DNA of 64,000 nt. Source: Prosopocoilus inquinatus (Eukaryota; Arthropoda; Insecta; Coleoptera; Lucanidae). Location of the stretch: assembly GCA_036172665.1 (NCBI GenBank), contig CM069874.1, forward strand, positions 52,992,707-53,056,706. Reading direction: 5' to 3'. Within the stretch, counting starts at the first letter, position 1. Every line of letters begins with the position of its first letter. Below, piece by piece: positions 33,742-45,711 of this stretch. The position numbers were made by a program, and so were the translations under genes. The notes under the pieces are model-generated. The model saw nothing but the letters and a program-made list of their open reading frames with translations, had not been told where the DNA came from and did no database searches.

Positions 33742-36218
33742 ATGGAAATCTCGCGTAAAAATGATCGTGCCATGATTTTTTACGATTTCAAATGTGGTCT
33801 AACGCCGAAACAATGCCTTGATCGATTTCATTTGGCTTTTGGAGATGAAGCACCATCAAAGAGCATTGTTTATAATCGATTTGTCGAATTCCAGCGTGGA
33901 CGTACCTCTCTCAGTGACGAATTTCGTGAAGGTCGTCCATCAACATCTGTTGTTGCCACTAATGTAGATGCTGTGCGTGAAATGCTTGAGCGAGATCGAC
34001 ATGTGACATACCGTGAGATTCAACCATCCTTACGCATTGACATGAAAGCAATACACCAGATTTTGCATGATCATTTGAACGTACGAAAGCTTTACAGTCG
34101 TTGGATCGCACACAATTTAACAGAAGCGCAAAAGCAGGGTCGTGTCAAATGGTGCGAAGAAATGTTCAAGAAATTCAATGGAAGTCATTCAAATTTAGTT
34201 TATAACATCGTTACTGGTGATGAATCGTGGATCTATTCGTACGAACCAAAAAGTAAACAACAATCTACCGTTTGGGTATTTCAAAATGAACCAAAACCAA
34301 CAAAAATTGTCCGTTCATGCAGTGCTGCGAAGCAAATGATTGCTTGTTTCTTTGGTTTATCTGGACATGTAGCAACCGTGGCTTTAGAGGATCGAAAAAC
34401 CGTGAATGCTGATTGGTATACTACAATTTGTTTGCTGGAAGTCATCGATCAAATAAGAAGAAACAATCGAAATCGACGAATTATTCTCCATCATGACAAC
34501 GCCAGCTCTCACTCAGCGTGTCTGTGAAGCTGGCATATCATTTCATGGAAACTCATAAGTTTCAGTGAGTTCTGGCTTTATTTCTAATAGTTCTATAGTT
34601 CCTGATAGATAAAATCGATAGTTCTGCTCATTAAAGTGAAAAAAGCCAAAGTGCAAACTGAGACGTCAGGTTCACGCAGCGTCTCACTTTGTCCTACGCA
34701 AAATTAACGGCCAATTCTTTTAGGAAATTAAAAGATCTATAGTTCTGCATGGGTTCTAGAAAGAGTTCTAGAGAAAAGCATTGCTATTTCTTATTAAAAA
34801 ACTTTAATAACACAATATGATTAGTTACGCAGATACAGATGAGACGCTGTCAAATATACGTCAGTTCTGTGAGCTCTATAATTTTTTCCTTGTACTTAGA
34901 AACATATTCAATGACTCTCCGCAGAGTTCCAGTCACAAACCTAAGTAGATTATTATTTAGCAATTTTAAACTCCGCTAAATTCAATAATCTAATGATGCT
35001 TGTTGGTGGAACTCTGCAGAAAGTCGTTGGATACGTTCCGAACTACAAGGGAAAAATTATAAAGCTCACAGAACTGACGTGTTTTTGACAGCGTCTCGCT
35101 TATTAAGTGTATAATTCGAATTTGGTGGAGCTTAAAATTGCTAAATAATATTCTACTTAGGTTTATGACTGAAACTCTGCGGAAAGTTATTGAATATGTT
35201 TCTAATTACAACGAAAAAAATATAGAGCTCACAGAACTGTCGTGTATTCGACAGCGTCTTAATTATAACGTGTATAACTCGAATTTACCAGGATTTAAAA
35301 TTGCTCAAAAAATATTCTAATGAGACTTGTGGCCGGAACTCTGTAGAAAGTCGTTGGATACATTCTGATCTACAAGGAAAAAATTGTAGAGCTCATAGAA
35401 CTGTCGAATATTCGACAGCGTCTCATCTGTATCTGCGTAACTAATCATATTGTGTTATTAGAGTTTTCTAATAAGAAATAGCAATGTTTTTCTCTAGAAC
35501 TCTTTCTAGAACCCACGCAGAACTATAGATCTTTTAATTTCCTATAAGAATTGGCCGTTAATTTTGCGTAGGACAAACTGAGACGCTGCGTGAACCTGGC
35601 GTCTCAGTTTGCACTTTGGCTCTTTTTCACTTTAATGAGCAGAACTATCGATTTTATCTATCAGGAACTATAGAACTATTAGAAATAAAGCCAGAACTCA
35701 CTGAAACTTATGAGTTTCCATGAAATGATATGCCAGCTTCACAGACACGCTGAGTGAGAGCTGGCGTTGTCATGATGGAGAATAATTCGTCGATTTCGAT
35801 TGTTTCTTCTTATTTGATCGATGACTTCCAGCAAACAAATTGTAGTATACCAATCAGCATTCACGGTTTTTCGATCCTCTAAAGCCACGGTTGCTACATG
35901 TCCAGTTAAACTAAAGAAACAGCTTCACAGACACCACTCAGTCCGTCAAACAGTCGATTTTTTGTCCAACAAAAATGTTGAATTAATGACTCATTGTCCA
36001 TATTCACCTGATTTATCACCTAATGATTTCTTTTTGTTCCCAAATATCAAAAATAAAATGCGTGGTGAGCGATTTTCGTCGGCCGCAGCAGCGGTTGAAA
36101 CATTCCGGACACTGGTTTCTGAGGTACCATCTTTAGAGTGGAAAACGTGCTTTAGAAATTGGTTCGAGCGTATACAAAAGTGTATTGACGTCAAAGGTGA
36201 ATACTTCGAAAAACAATG
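33742..36218 (+). pseudogene. Mariner transposase, split by insertion
   Basis: Part 1 (33742 to about 34515) is an uninterrupted frame from MEISRKN through the HTH region, HNLTEAQKQGRVKWCEEM, TGDESWIYSYEP (first catalytic Asp) and ILHHDNASSH (second). Part 2 (about 35942-36218) resumes with VRQTVDFLS, then CPYSPDLSPNDFFLFPN (third catalytic Asp) and ends GEYFEKQ. Across the insert all three aspartates of the DD34D triad are present. Apart from the insert I see no other lesion, which suggests the insert arrived while this copy was still young. It is better preserved than the copy at 22716. Confidence 0.88.
34517..35934. mobile_element. Foldback-type element carrying an inverted piece of its host
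   Basis: The left end GTGTCTGTGAAGCTGGCATA recurs inverted at about 35735-35755, and inverted arms of about 330 bp enclose a centre. The centre is built of roughly 165-bp units: three direct (from about 34988, 35151 and 35319) and one reversed. CACTCAG flanks the outer ends (about 34513 and 35935). Outside the right arm, 35757-35920 is a reverse copy of mariner sequence 34346-34515, followed by a second short end AGCTTCACAGACAC. The total palindrome spans about 34346-35920. No coding capacity. Confidence 0.75.
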
Positions 36219-36287
36219 ATACCGTTTACCAAATTTCATATGCGTTTTTTCATACCGTTTCCAGAAACTTTTCCAGCAGCCCACGTA

Positions 36288-36915
36288 CACTGTGATTCAG
36301 AAATATCTCCCGATATTTTCAGGGTAAATAGAAAAATATCTTTTTATATAATATTTTTTTTCAAAAACTGAATAGTAAGAGAGTTATAACCCCTGAAAGA
36401 GAGGTGAAAAATTTTGTTTTTTGGTTTTTGGTAATATCTTCTAGATCCTTTAACTTACCAAATTAATACTGTAAACACAGATATAAGGCACCTAAGTGCG
36501 CATTAACAACATCCACACATAAAAATTTTTGGTAATCTGCCTAATCGGTGTTAAATGAGGATAAGGTTTTGCCTGAAAAATTTTTTAATCCTTATCTAAT
36601 TTGGCGTTATTCTTGTCTTTTTCCCACTAAATTGCGTCTAAAAGTGACTGTTTACTCCAACAAGGATAAACTCCACTCCTACTTTTACATGGTAAACATC
36701 GTAATTCCGTCTTTTTCAACTCCACAAACGGATGGACGCGAGGGAACACCGAAAAAGTTTTCCCTGGCGTCCAAAAAGTGTTAGTATTAACTCCAGATTT
36801 TTATCAGTGTATTTATCAGATCCTCCATCCTTCTTAAATGATAGTTTTGTAATATTAAAATTTTAACTATCGCTGATAAAACATTTCGCTTTGTTAATTT
36901 TTATAAGTTTATACA
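36288..36915. other. No gene recognised
   Basis: AT-rich spacer. A 78-codon frame (36548-36784) has no family match. Confidence 0.35.
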
Positions 36916-36917
36916 TA

Positions 36918-38412
36918 CACTGTGTCCACTTTTCGATGTTCACCATTGGCATCTCGGTTATTAGAAGACATAGAGCAATGGTTAAATGGGGAATGTTTTG
37001 CAGAATTAAATGCTCGCAACAAATTTCATTTCAAATTCACCATAACTTTTTAAAATTTTTAAATAATTTAAGAAAACCAAAATTTGACGATTTCAATATT
37101 CCTCAATAACTCGATAACACCTGATGTGACCTCTTCTGAACTTTTACATTGTTCAAACACTTTTTTAAGACAAAGTTTTTGATGCAAACAGAAACCTCCG
37201 ATTGTCTTTTGTTTTCAAATTATTAGCGGTAACTTTTGGTTTTCATATGGCACCCATATTAGGTTTTTGATTAGTTATATAGTCTTTAAAAAGAGCTTTT
37301 CAACGATGTATAACATACCTGAAAAACTTTTATTTTTAGGGGAGATATTAACAAAAACGTAAACTAATATCTTATGAAATTAGTAGGCTATGGAATTAAA
37401 CACCAACGAGAAAGCTTAAAGATGTGCTAAGTATGCTGTAAGTCATAAAAGAAAAAAAAGTAAAGAAAGCATACTAAAAGTTGAGGTTGACTTAAAGAAC
37501 CTGTTCAATATGACGACCATTCTGCTCCACACACTCTTGACACCTTATTCTAACAGAATTTCAGACACTGCAAAGTGTGTTTTCGTTTAATGATCTTAGC
37601 ACATCCAGCATTCTTTGTTCTAAAATTCGCTGAGCTTCTGGAGGTGCAAAATTAAATACTTCGTTTTTAGTGGTACCCCATAAATGAAAGTCAAAGGGGG
37701 TAAGGTCGGGTGATCTCGCAAACCATTGTATTGGTCCATTATTTGAAAGCACTCTCATTAAACTTTTCTCTCAAAAAATATACGTCATGAGTGTCATGGG
37801 CCTGGTAACCATCCTGCTAGAACCAGATGTTTTGCGGCATGTCGTCAGGATTAATAATTTGTCTCGAAGCAGGTATTTCTCGTTTGTTAGTAGTTCCAAA
37901 TATCTGTTACGTCAATATCGTTTCGTTATTTTATAGTAATGAGTGTTTAATTTCATAGCCTACTAATTTCATACGAGATTAATTTATGTTTTTGTTAATA
38001 AAAATTTTAGGATATGTTATACATCGTTGAAAAGCTCCTTTTAAAGACTATCTAACTAACCAAAGACCTAATATAGATGCCATATGAAAAACAAAAGATA
38101 GCTCTAATAACTTGAAAACAAATGACAATCGGAGGTTTCTGTTTGTATCAAAAACTTTGTCTTAAAAAAGTGTCTGAACAATGTAAAAGTTTAGAAGAGG
38201 TCACGTCAGGTGTTATCGAGTTACTGAGGAATATTGAAATCGTCAAATTTTGGTGTTCTTAAATCATCTTAAAATTTAAAAAAGTTATGGTGAATTTGAA
38301 ATAAGATTTGTCGCGAGCATTGAATTCTGCAAAACATTCCCCATTTAACCGTTGCTCTATGTCTTCTAATAACCGAGATGTCAATGCTGAGCATCGAAAT
38401 ATAGACACAGTG
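36918..38412 (-). mobile_element. Mariner-superfamily element with about 490-bp inverted repeats
   Basis: Ends CACTGTGTC flanked by TA (36916-36917 and 38413-38414). Inverted arms run to about 37412 and from about 37945, well conserved. Between them lies a transposase fragment on the minus strand. The right end abuts a BEL/Pao fragment. Confidence 0.7.
37500..37870 (-). pseudogene. Tc1/mariner-group transposase fragment
   Basis: On the minus strand, IWF followed by a stop and QDGYQAHDTHD (second catalytic Asp region) precede a shift into GPIQWFARSPDLTPFDFHLW (third Asp, in the RSPDLTP motif). The C-terminal pieces are NEVFNFAPPEAQRILEQRML and ECVEQNGRHIEQ. Only the C-terminal third of a DDE transposase is present. 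At least one stop and one frameshift. The RSPDLTPxDFxLW motif belongs to a common insect mariner-like lineage distinct from the two mariners at 22.5 and 33.6 kb. Confidence 0.7.
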
Positions 38413-38414
38413 TA

Positions 38415-39240
38415 TATTTCTTTATTTATTTCATATCGAAAATTGCCTTCGCAGCAATTCCAAATTATTCCCAATGTTCGTGTTTCACCATGTTCTTCAA
38501 AATTTAACATGCGTGTTTCTATTTCTGTGGCGTGGATCATTTATTGCGAATTTGCGTAAATCAAACCCGTCTTCTTTTAATAAAGAAATTAATTCGTTAG
38601 TAATTTTAAGTGCCCTTTTAAATAAATTTGCACCGGTAAGTACATCATCAACATAAAAATCATTAAGGACAATTTTATATGTTTTAGGATATTTGTTTTT
38701 AGAATCAATAATTCACGTGCGAAAACATTTAACAGCTAAATATGGAGCACACGATAAATTATTATTTATATATAGTATTTAATTGATATGTTTCATATTC
38801 TTCATTTGAATTTTATCACCAAATTATGTTTTGGTATTTTCGATCTTCTGGTGCGACCAAAATCTCTCTAAACCTTTTACTGATATCAGCACTGAAAACA
38901 TACTGATTAATCTGTTTATTGCCATTTGTTTCATATAGCCAATAACCTCTTTCTTCTGCCGTTAACATTTGTTTTGAATATTCTTTCATGTTCTCGATAA
39001 TCTGTATAAACGGTTTTTAAAATCGGTAATATAGATTTTAATTGAAAGATGTTTTGATCTGATGACGTTTGATACTGATTAACATAGGTGTTTATACGCT
39101 TTGCCGTATCTGATTTCGACGATTAATTAATGTTTTCATATTTTCATCGGTAATTTCGATGAAATTCGGTGTAATAAATAAATTAAATTTTACAAAATTA
39201 GCACAGAAAGCCTGGCTTAAACTGACGGATGTGTCAGGAC
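38415..39240 (-). pseudogene. BEL/Pao retrotransposon reverse transcriptase fragment
   Basis: On the minus strand, broken frames give ISKRFREILVAPEDRKYQN, then DFYVDDVLTGA (the YVDD active site), EDGFDLRKFAIND and EHGETRTLGIIWNC. This order and wording are those of BEL/Pao RTs. Frameshifts and stops are numerous. Gag, protease, integrase and LTRs are not seen. The left end is cut by the element at 36918-38412. Confidence comes from four collinear motifs. Confidence 0.7.
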
Positions 39241-41460
39241 TACTTCGAAGAAGGTTCCAATAGTAGCTTGTTTGCTTCTGGTTGCGATCCGGCCCGAGCT
39301 TGGGACCTTTGTAATTAAACAGAGGGTAAATTGTCTACGAAGTATAAAAATTGAATTAAAACAGTTGTTTGTAGTTGCAGATTTTCCATCCTGAAAGTAA
39401 CATTTTTTCGAAAAAATTGATATTTACGGAACACGGTTATTAAAACTTGGTAGTTTCAGCAGTTACCACAGTCATCAATATAAAAGCATGATTATCTCTG
39501 GTTGAAATGATGTTAGTTAGTCTTTAAACTCTTTAAGATTGAATATTTCTTTTTTAAGTGGAAGGCAGGATGAAATATCTTTTTCGCAGACCTATGTTTT
39601 TTTCTTTTTCACCTGGAAAAGCTGTAATTTGTAATTACACGACACCTTTCCTTGGGAAAAGAGTTGTAATGCACGAAAATGATAATAACATTTAAGTAGT
39701 TTGTAACAATTCTATTTTCAATCTCATCAAATCTTATTTCATTGGAAAAATCAGATTGCAGATTTTTTTGGTTATGTCAATACCAGTTAAGCCGAAGACT
39801 ATCCCGAGATGTCAGACTGTCATCGTTGTTGGCGATTACTGAATAATCGCCAACAACGATGACAAACAACCTTCAAAAAATTTACATCAAAATAGTAACC
39901 AAAAGGTTATAGGTTAGGAAATTTTTGAAAACGATTTGGGATTACATACATATTGCTAGTTATTGTTATTTTACTTACAACAATTTTTGTTTATAATAAC
40001 GCATATAAATTTTTGTTGTCATGAAACTCTTATAAGTCCAGGGTCGTGACCTTTTTGCTTGTTGTTTATACCAATCTTTTGGGTTCTTTTCTATTTGTTA
40101 TAAATAAAAGCTCAATTATAATTTTGAATGAAATTCAGAACAAATTAAAGTCGTTTATTTTCTTCTATGGGTTTATTTAATAAATTTTTGATTTTGCAAC
40201 ATTAAATGAAATGTATTTCTTTATTTTAAACGGGTTTTAACAAACTAAGTTCCTGCAATGGAGTTATTAATTGTTTTGACATTTATTTTTGCAATACTGA
40301 TACGCTAGCTTTCCTTTAAACATTTATTATTCGTCTTGACATTTAACGTTGAAGTTATTTGAACAATACTTTATTAAAATTGATAAGTGATTTATATAGT
40401 TCCCGACGTTATGTTAATAATTTTGTTCATCTTACGGCTTTTGTCCCATGTGCACTATTATTAATGTTACGAATTTTTGAATGGAGCCTTGGATCCGGGA
40501 ATTGAAGAAAAAATTAACTCATATCGAAAAGTATGATTGATACGTAAAAATGACTCAAATGAATTTAATGCAGAATTTAGTGTAGAATCCAAAAATGAAG
40601 TCAAAATGGGATGTTTCAATTTAAAACAACGCAACTTTAATATTTTTATAATACTTGGACACCCTGTATACAAACGAAAATAATTTTAGAATGTGCAATG
40701 GAAGCACTTCTATTACACGAAAAAAATTTGAGTCGATACCTGGAATAGCAAGAACGTTATGGAACTTTTACGGAGCTCTGGGACACCCTGTATGAATTTA
40801 CTCCCAAATGGTTTTGAAAAATGTGGGAAGTGCACTAAGTACATATTTGTATACTTTAATCACTTCCTCTTTTCAAACACCCTTACTGACAACTAACAGC
40901 AAAATAATAGCAACTGAACTTAATGACTTTCATTAATGACGCGCATTATGCGATTTCACCTTCTTTTTTTGAAGGCGATTGTACTTTCCAAGTTGCGCTT
41001 TGAAAATTAGTCTAGTTCCCACTAAACAAACATGTTGGCCGTTATTTTAGACGTTGTAAATAATAATACATGCATTGGGACCGGATGTGAAGGACCCTCT
41101 TTATTCTGCGATTCCTTCAAGGTTAAGAATGGCCGTTGGGACGAACGACGGACGTCTGATGTTCTGCGTTACTCTCATAAATTACTTTCTGTCTTGCTGA
41201 CGAAAAATTCGTAGGTACCTCCTAATCGTAAAATGTAGAGCCAAATATATTATTGTATGCTTGTGTATACAAGTACTGGAGGAGTTTCACCATTTTTATA
41301 ATGTTTGTGCCGTCTAAATTTCTCCTCCGCTTCTGCTTTTATTTGATTAAACGTTTTCTATTGTTTCATGCAACACACATTGTAAATTAATTGTTAGGTC
41401 ACAAAGCACAACATGTTCAGAAAATATAACGACGACGTCTGTCGATCAGTTCCCCCGCAA
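39241..41460. other. No gene recognised
   Basis: AT-rich spacer with one perfect hairpin (39818-39864) and two GGACACCCTGTAT repeat ends (near 40660 and 40775). Short frames at 40467-40673 and 41032-41214 have no support. Confidence 0.35.
39818..39864. repeat. Perfect 21-bp hairpin
   Basis: TGTCATCGTTGTTGGCGATT plus A is followed by the five-base loop CTGAA and the exact complement. There is no T-tract and no flanking gene. Confidence 0.8.
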
Positions 41461-41464
41461 ATAG

Positions 41465-41790
41465 CGCCTTAGAGCCGAACTACACGGGCGGGTTTTCCGC
41501 GGCACGTTAAACACGGCGGATTACACGTCTAAATTGAAACTACGCTTACAAACGAGTGAAACTAGACGAACGTTCATTCCGGTTTCACTCATTTGTAAGC
41601 ATGGTTTCGATTTAGAGCCGAACTACACGAGCGGGTTTTCCGTCGCGTTAAACACACCGCGGATTGCACGTCTGAATGCAAACCGTGCATACAAACGAGT
41701 GAAACTAGACGATCGGAATAAACGTGGCGTTCCGTTTGTCCAGCATCACTCGTTTGTATGCATGGTTTCCATTCAAATGTGCAATCCACA
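41465..41790. repeat. Tandem dimer of a MITE-like unit
   Basis: Two units start TTAGAGCCGAACTACACG at 41467 and 41617. Each has GCGGGTTTTCCG, CACGTCT and an internal hairpin built from ACAAACGAGTGAAAC and its complement. The reading frames at 41534-41800 and 41589-41810 are by-products of these repeats. A related inverted pair lies at 49330-49430. Confidence 0.6.
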
Positions 41791-41847
41791 ACATGTTTAA
41801 CAAAGGTCACTAATCAGCACACTTACGTGTTCAGTTTTTTGTGTAAC

Positions 41848-42027
41848 TGTTAATATATGTAATTTAATAACGCCTAATTAAATTGGTAACCATACATACG
41901 TATGTTGATAAAAAAAAAGAAGTTGAAATAAAAAATATTTCCGTCAGTTTTATATTTTGCACTTTAAAGTTAAATTAAACGAATTTGAAGTAATTTAGAG
42001 GCTTTACTGCGAACAGAGAATTGAACA
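41848..42027 (+). repeat. Copia 5' LTR
   Basis: 180 bp. It is AT-rich, with the palindrome CATACATACGTATG inside. Confidence 0.92.
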
Positions 42028-42039
42028 GGTTATGGGCCT
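42028..42039 (+). promoter_or_regulatory. Copia primer-binding site
   Basis: GGTTATGGGCCT directly follows the 5' LTR. It is complementary to the anticodon-arm region of initiator methionine tRNA (CTGGGCCCATAACC), the internal-tRNA priming known for Drosophila copia. Confidence 0.75.
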
Positions 42040-42098
42040 AAATTGGAATAAAGTGCAAGATTAAGAAAACTGGTCTTGTGGGCTTCATGATAAATTGA

Positions 42099-42930
42099 TT
42101 GAGCATAACAGCGGAATTAGAAAAATATCGCATTCCATTGTTTGACGGGACAAATTTCAACAACTGGAAATTTCGAATCGAGACATTGCTTGATGAATTG
42201 GATTTGTTGAATTTTGTGAAGAAGTCATTTACGGAAATGGTGGAAATAGTCGCAACGGATACAGCTCAGCAAAAGGTCGAAAACGAAGAAAAGCTGAATA
42301 ACTTGCTTGATCGTAAATCCATGTCCCAAATTATTCAAAGAATATCCGACAGCCATTTGGAATATGCCAAAGACAAAGAGACAGCCTATCATCTTTGGTC
42401 TTCTCTTGCGGCTACATTTGAGCGAAAAGGTATGGCAAATCAATTATTATTACGCAAAACACTACTGACAATGAAATTTGACATTAAAAATGACACCTTA
42501 GGTGATCACTTCCTGAAGTTTGATAAATTAATTCGAGAATTGCGTGCAACTGGAGCTAATTTGGAGGAAATAAATGTTGTCTGTAACTTGCTATTAACAA
42601 TGCTCTACAGAATTTGAAGTAGTTGTTACGGCTCTTGAAACGTTGTCAGTAGATCATCTAACATCGAGTTTTGTCAAAAATACACAGTTGGATGAGGAAA
42701 TGAAACGTAAGAATTTAGGCGAACAAAATCAGATTAATTTGCAGTCCTCCTCTGTATTTTCTTCGCAAGCATCTCATAAAATACCAGGATCCACAAAAGG
42801 TGGAAATAAAAGCAAATTTCCATTCAAATGTTACAGATGCGGAAAAACTGGACATATGCGTTCACAATGTAAAGTTAATTTGACAAAAACTAAGAATGCA
42901 GAGAACAAAAAAAAAGTACAGCTAATGTAG
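42099..42930 (+). pseudogene. Copia gag
   Basis: The frame opens at TTG AGC ATA (42099), where an ATG is expected, so the start codon is probably mutated. The N-terminus reads YRIPLFDGTNFNNWKFRIE, typical of Copia gag (UBN2-type). A one-base shift near 42600 moves the frame to the second part (42643-42930), which ends with the zinc knuckle CYRCGKTGHMRSQC at about 42828. Another shift in an A-run near 42910 connects to the protease. Confidence 0.85.
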
Positions 42931-44267
42931 CACCGACAGCAGAAACGACCCCTCAAAATGTTTGCTTTTCAGCTTTTGCTGGAGAAAGCACGAACACAGA
43001 TATAATCTGGTTTTTAGATTCTGGTGCAACTGAACATTTGGTCAGCAAGAATGTTCGACTGAAAAATACAAAAATTTTACAAAATCCGTTAAAAATAAGA
43101 GTTGCTAAAACCGGAGTATTTCTGGAAACCAAAATAATGGGAGAAATAAATGTTACAAGCATTGTTAATGGAAAAACAACATTTATTACAATAAAAGATG
43201 TTCTACTAGTACCTGAATTACAGTATAATTTACTCTCGGTTAGGAAATTAGGGATGAATGGTCTTCGAGTGATTTTTGAAGACGGAAAAGGAATTATTAA
43301 AGACGCAAATAAGTCGTTGCTATAGCACAAAGGAATAACGCAAAACTTTATGCTTTGAAGTTTTCTCAAGAAACGGTTTTACTTAGTTCAAGCATGACAG
43401 GCAATGCGGAATTGTGGCATTATAGATTGGGGCATTTAAACTACGACTTAATCGAAAGGCTCAAGTCACAAGTTGATGGAATGAGTACAGGTATTGCAAA
43501 ACAATTGCCAAAAGTATGTACTGATTGCATTGAAGGTAAGCAGACACAATTACCCTACAAAAGATCACAAATGCGTTCGAAAAGACCTCTTGAGCTAATT
43601 CATAGCGATTTAATTGGTCCTACTAGTCCCACCTCATACGATAACAAAAAATACGTGCTAACCTTCATAGATGATTTTACGCATTTTACTTCTACTTTTA
43701 CGTTAAACGATAAAACAGAAGTTTTACGATATTTTAAACTTTTTTCTCAAACTGCTACAGCTCAATTTAATTTAAAAATATCAAAATTTCGATGTGATAA
43801 TTTGCGGGAATATATTTCTAAAGAAATAAGGGAATATTTTGAGAATGAAGGAATAAAATTTGAATTTACAATTAGATACACACCGCAGCAAAATGGGGTA
43901 GCTGAGCGCATGAACAGATCTATTCTTGAAAGAGCTCGTTGTATGATTCTAGGCTGCAAGCTGGGAAAGAGTTTCTGGTCGGAAGCTGTCGTAACGGCTA
44001 CATATCTGATAAATAGAAGTCCAACTTCAGCATTGAATGGAAAGCTACCAGCTGCTTTATGGTATGAACAGAAACCTAATTTGAAGAAACTTGGTGTTTT
44101 CGGCTGTGTATCGTATCTACTAATTCCCAAGGAACTCTGAAAAAATAAATTTGATTCGAAGTCTAAGTTATGTTATCTTGTAGGATATTGTCCCAATGGA
44201 TACAAACTTTGGTGTCCGGTCTTTTCGGAAAGAATGTAATTTTCTGGAGGAAAAATTTAGTAAAGAA

Positions 44268-44423
44268 GAATTGTCTACAGAGACAAAGCAGAAAGAAAAA
44301 TATGCAATAGATGATAAACTGAAAGGAATGAACAAAGAAGCTGAAGAATTGTCTACAGAGACAAAGCAGAAAGAAAAATTTGCAACAGATGATAAACTGG
44401 AAGGAATGAACAAAGAAGCTGAA
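44268..44423 (+). repeat. 78-bp in-frame tandem duplication in Copia linker
   Basis: Units 44268-44345 and 44346-44423 each encode 26 residues beginning ELSTETKQKEK and ending GMNKEAE. Few substitutions separate them, and the reading frame is kept. Confidence 0.85.
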
Positions 44424-45711
44424 GAATTTTTCACGAAAGAAAACAAAGAAAGTGTTCGACGTAGTGGCAGAAATCGAAGAAGGCCAGAATATTTGGAAGA
44501 TTATGCTATATTGGCTCTGAATGCTGAAACGTTCGCAGATGATGTACCGGAAAGCTTTGAAGACATAGAAATGAGAAGCGACAAAATAGAGTGGAAAAGA
44601 GCAGTAAAAGAAGAATTAAAGGCTCTCGAAGAAAATAAAACTTGGACTTTAACTACATTACCACCTGGAAAGAAATTTATAAATAATAAATGGGTTTTTA
44701 AATTAAAACGAGATGAAGCGGGGAATGTATAAAAATTTAACGCAAGATTAGTGATAAAAGGTTGTAGCCAGCGGAAAGGATATGATTTTGAAGAAACTTA
44801 TGCTCCTGTTGCACGTCTCACCACACTTAGAACATTACTGTCGCTAGCTGCCAAAGAAAATTTGCAATTACAGCAAATGGATGAGAAAAATGCTTTTCTT
44901 CACGGAACTTTGAAAGAAGAAATTTACATGACAGTACCTAAAGGAGTCGAATGCACAGAAGAACAAGTGTGCAAGTTAAATAGAATGTTATATGGGTTAA
45001 AACAAGCACCAAGAATGAAGTATTTGATACTTACACAAAGGAAATTGGATTGCTTCAATCGGACATTGATAAATGTTTATACATTTATATGTCTGGAAAT
45101 ACTTTACCTGTTAGTGTACGTCGATAACATATTGCTAATAGGAAATGATAAAGATAAAATCGAAGAAATTAAAACGCAATTAAAGAGAAAATCTCCAATG
45201 AAAGATTTAGGGGAATCAAAATCATTTTTGGAAATTAACATCTGCAGAAAAGAAAATGAGATATCTCTCAGTCAGCCTATTTATCTCCAAAATTTGCTGA
45301 AAAGGTGTAACATGGAAGATTGTACATCAGAACATCAGAAGACGAAAATAAAAATTTGGAACAATCCTATCGAGAGTTGATAGGTTGTCTTATGTATGCC
45401 ATGGTAACAACCCGACCAGATATTAGCGCAGCTATCAATTATTACAGCAGGTTTCAAAATAATTGGACGCTAGTTGAATGGAAAGGTTTGAAGAGAATTC
45501 TAAGGTATATTAAGGGAACATTGGACCTAGGACTCATTTATCGACAAAAGCAAGAAGATGGCTTGGTGGGTTACGCCGATGCAAATTGGGGAAGTGAAGA
45601 AGATAGAAAATCTACATCCGGATATTTATTGAAAGTTTTTGGAAACACAGTTTGTTGGTCTACGAAACGACAGACGAGTGTTGCTTTATCTTCTACCGAA
45701 GCAGAGTATAA

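Larger units (their letters stand above)
33569..36285 (+). mobile_element. Mariner element interrupted by a foldback insert
   Basis: Same family as 22543-23789: ends CGTGGGCTGCT(C/G)GAAAA inverted, TA at both flanks (33567-33568 and 36286-36287). Its transposase is cut in the second catalytic motif by the insert at about 34517-35934. Confidence 0.9.

Noticed and set aside
39270..39320. GGTTGCGATCCGG, resembling a tRNA/SINE B box
   Set aside because: An extra base disrupts the box, no A box lies at the right distance, and no cloverleaf forms.
41534..41810. Overlapping open frames of 88 and 73 codons
   Set aside because: They fall entirely within the tandem MITE-like dimer and reflect its GC-rich repeats.
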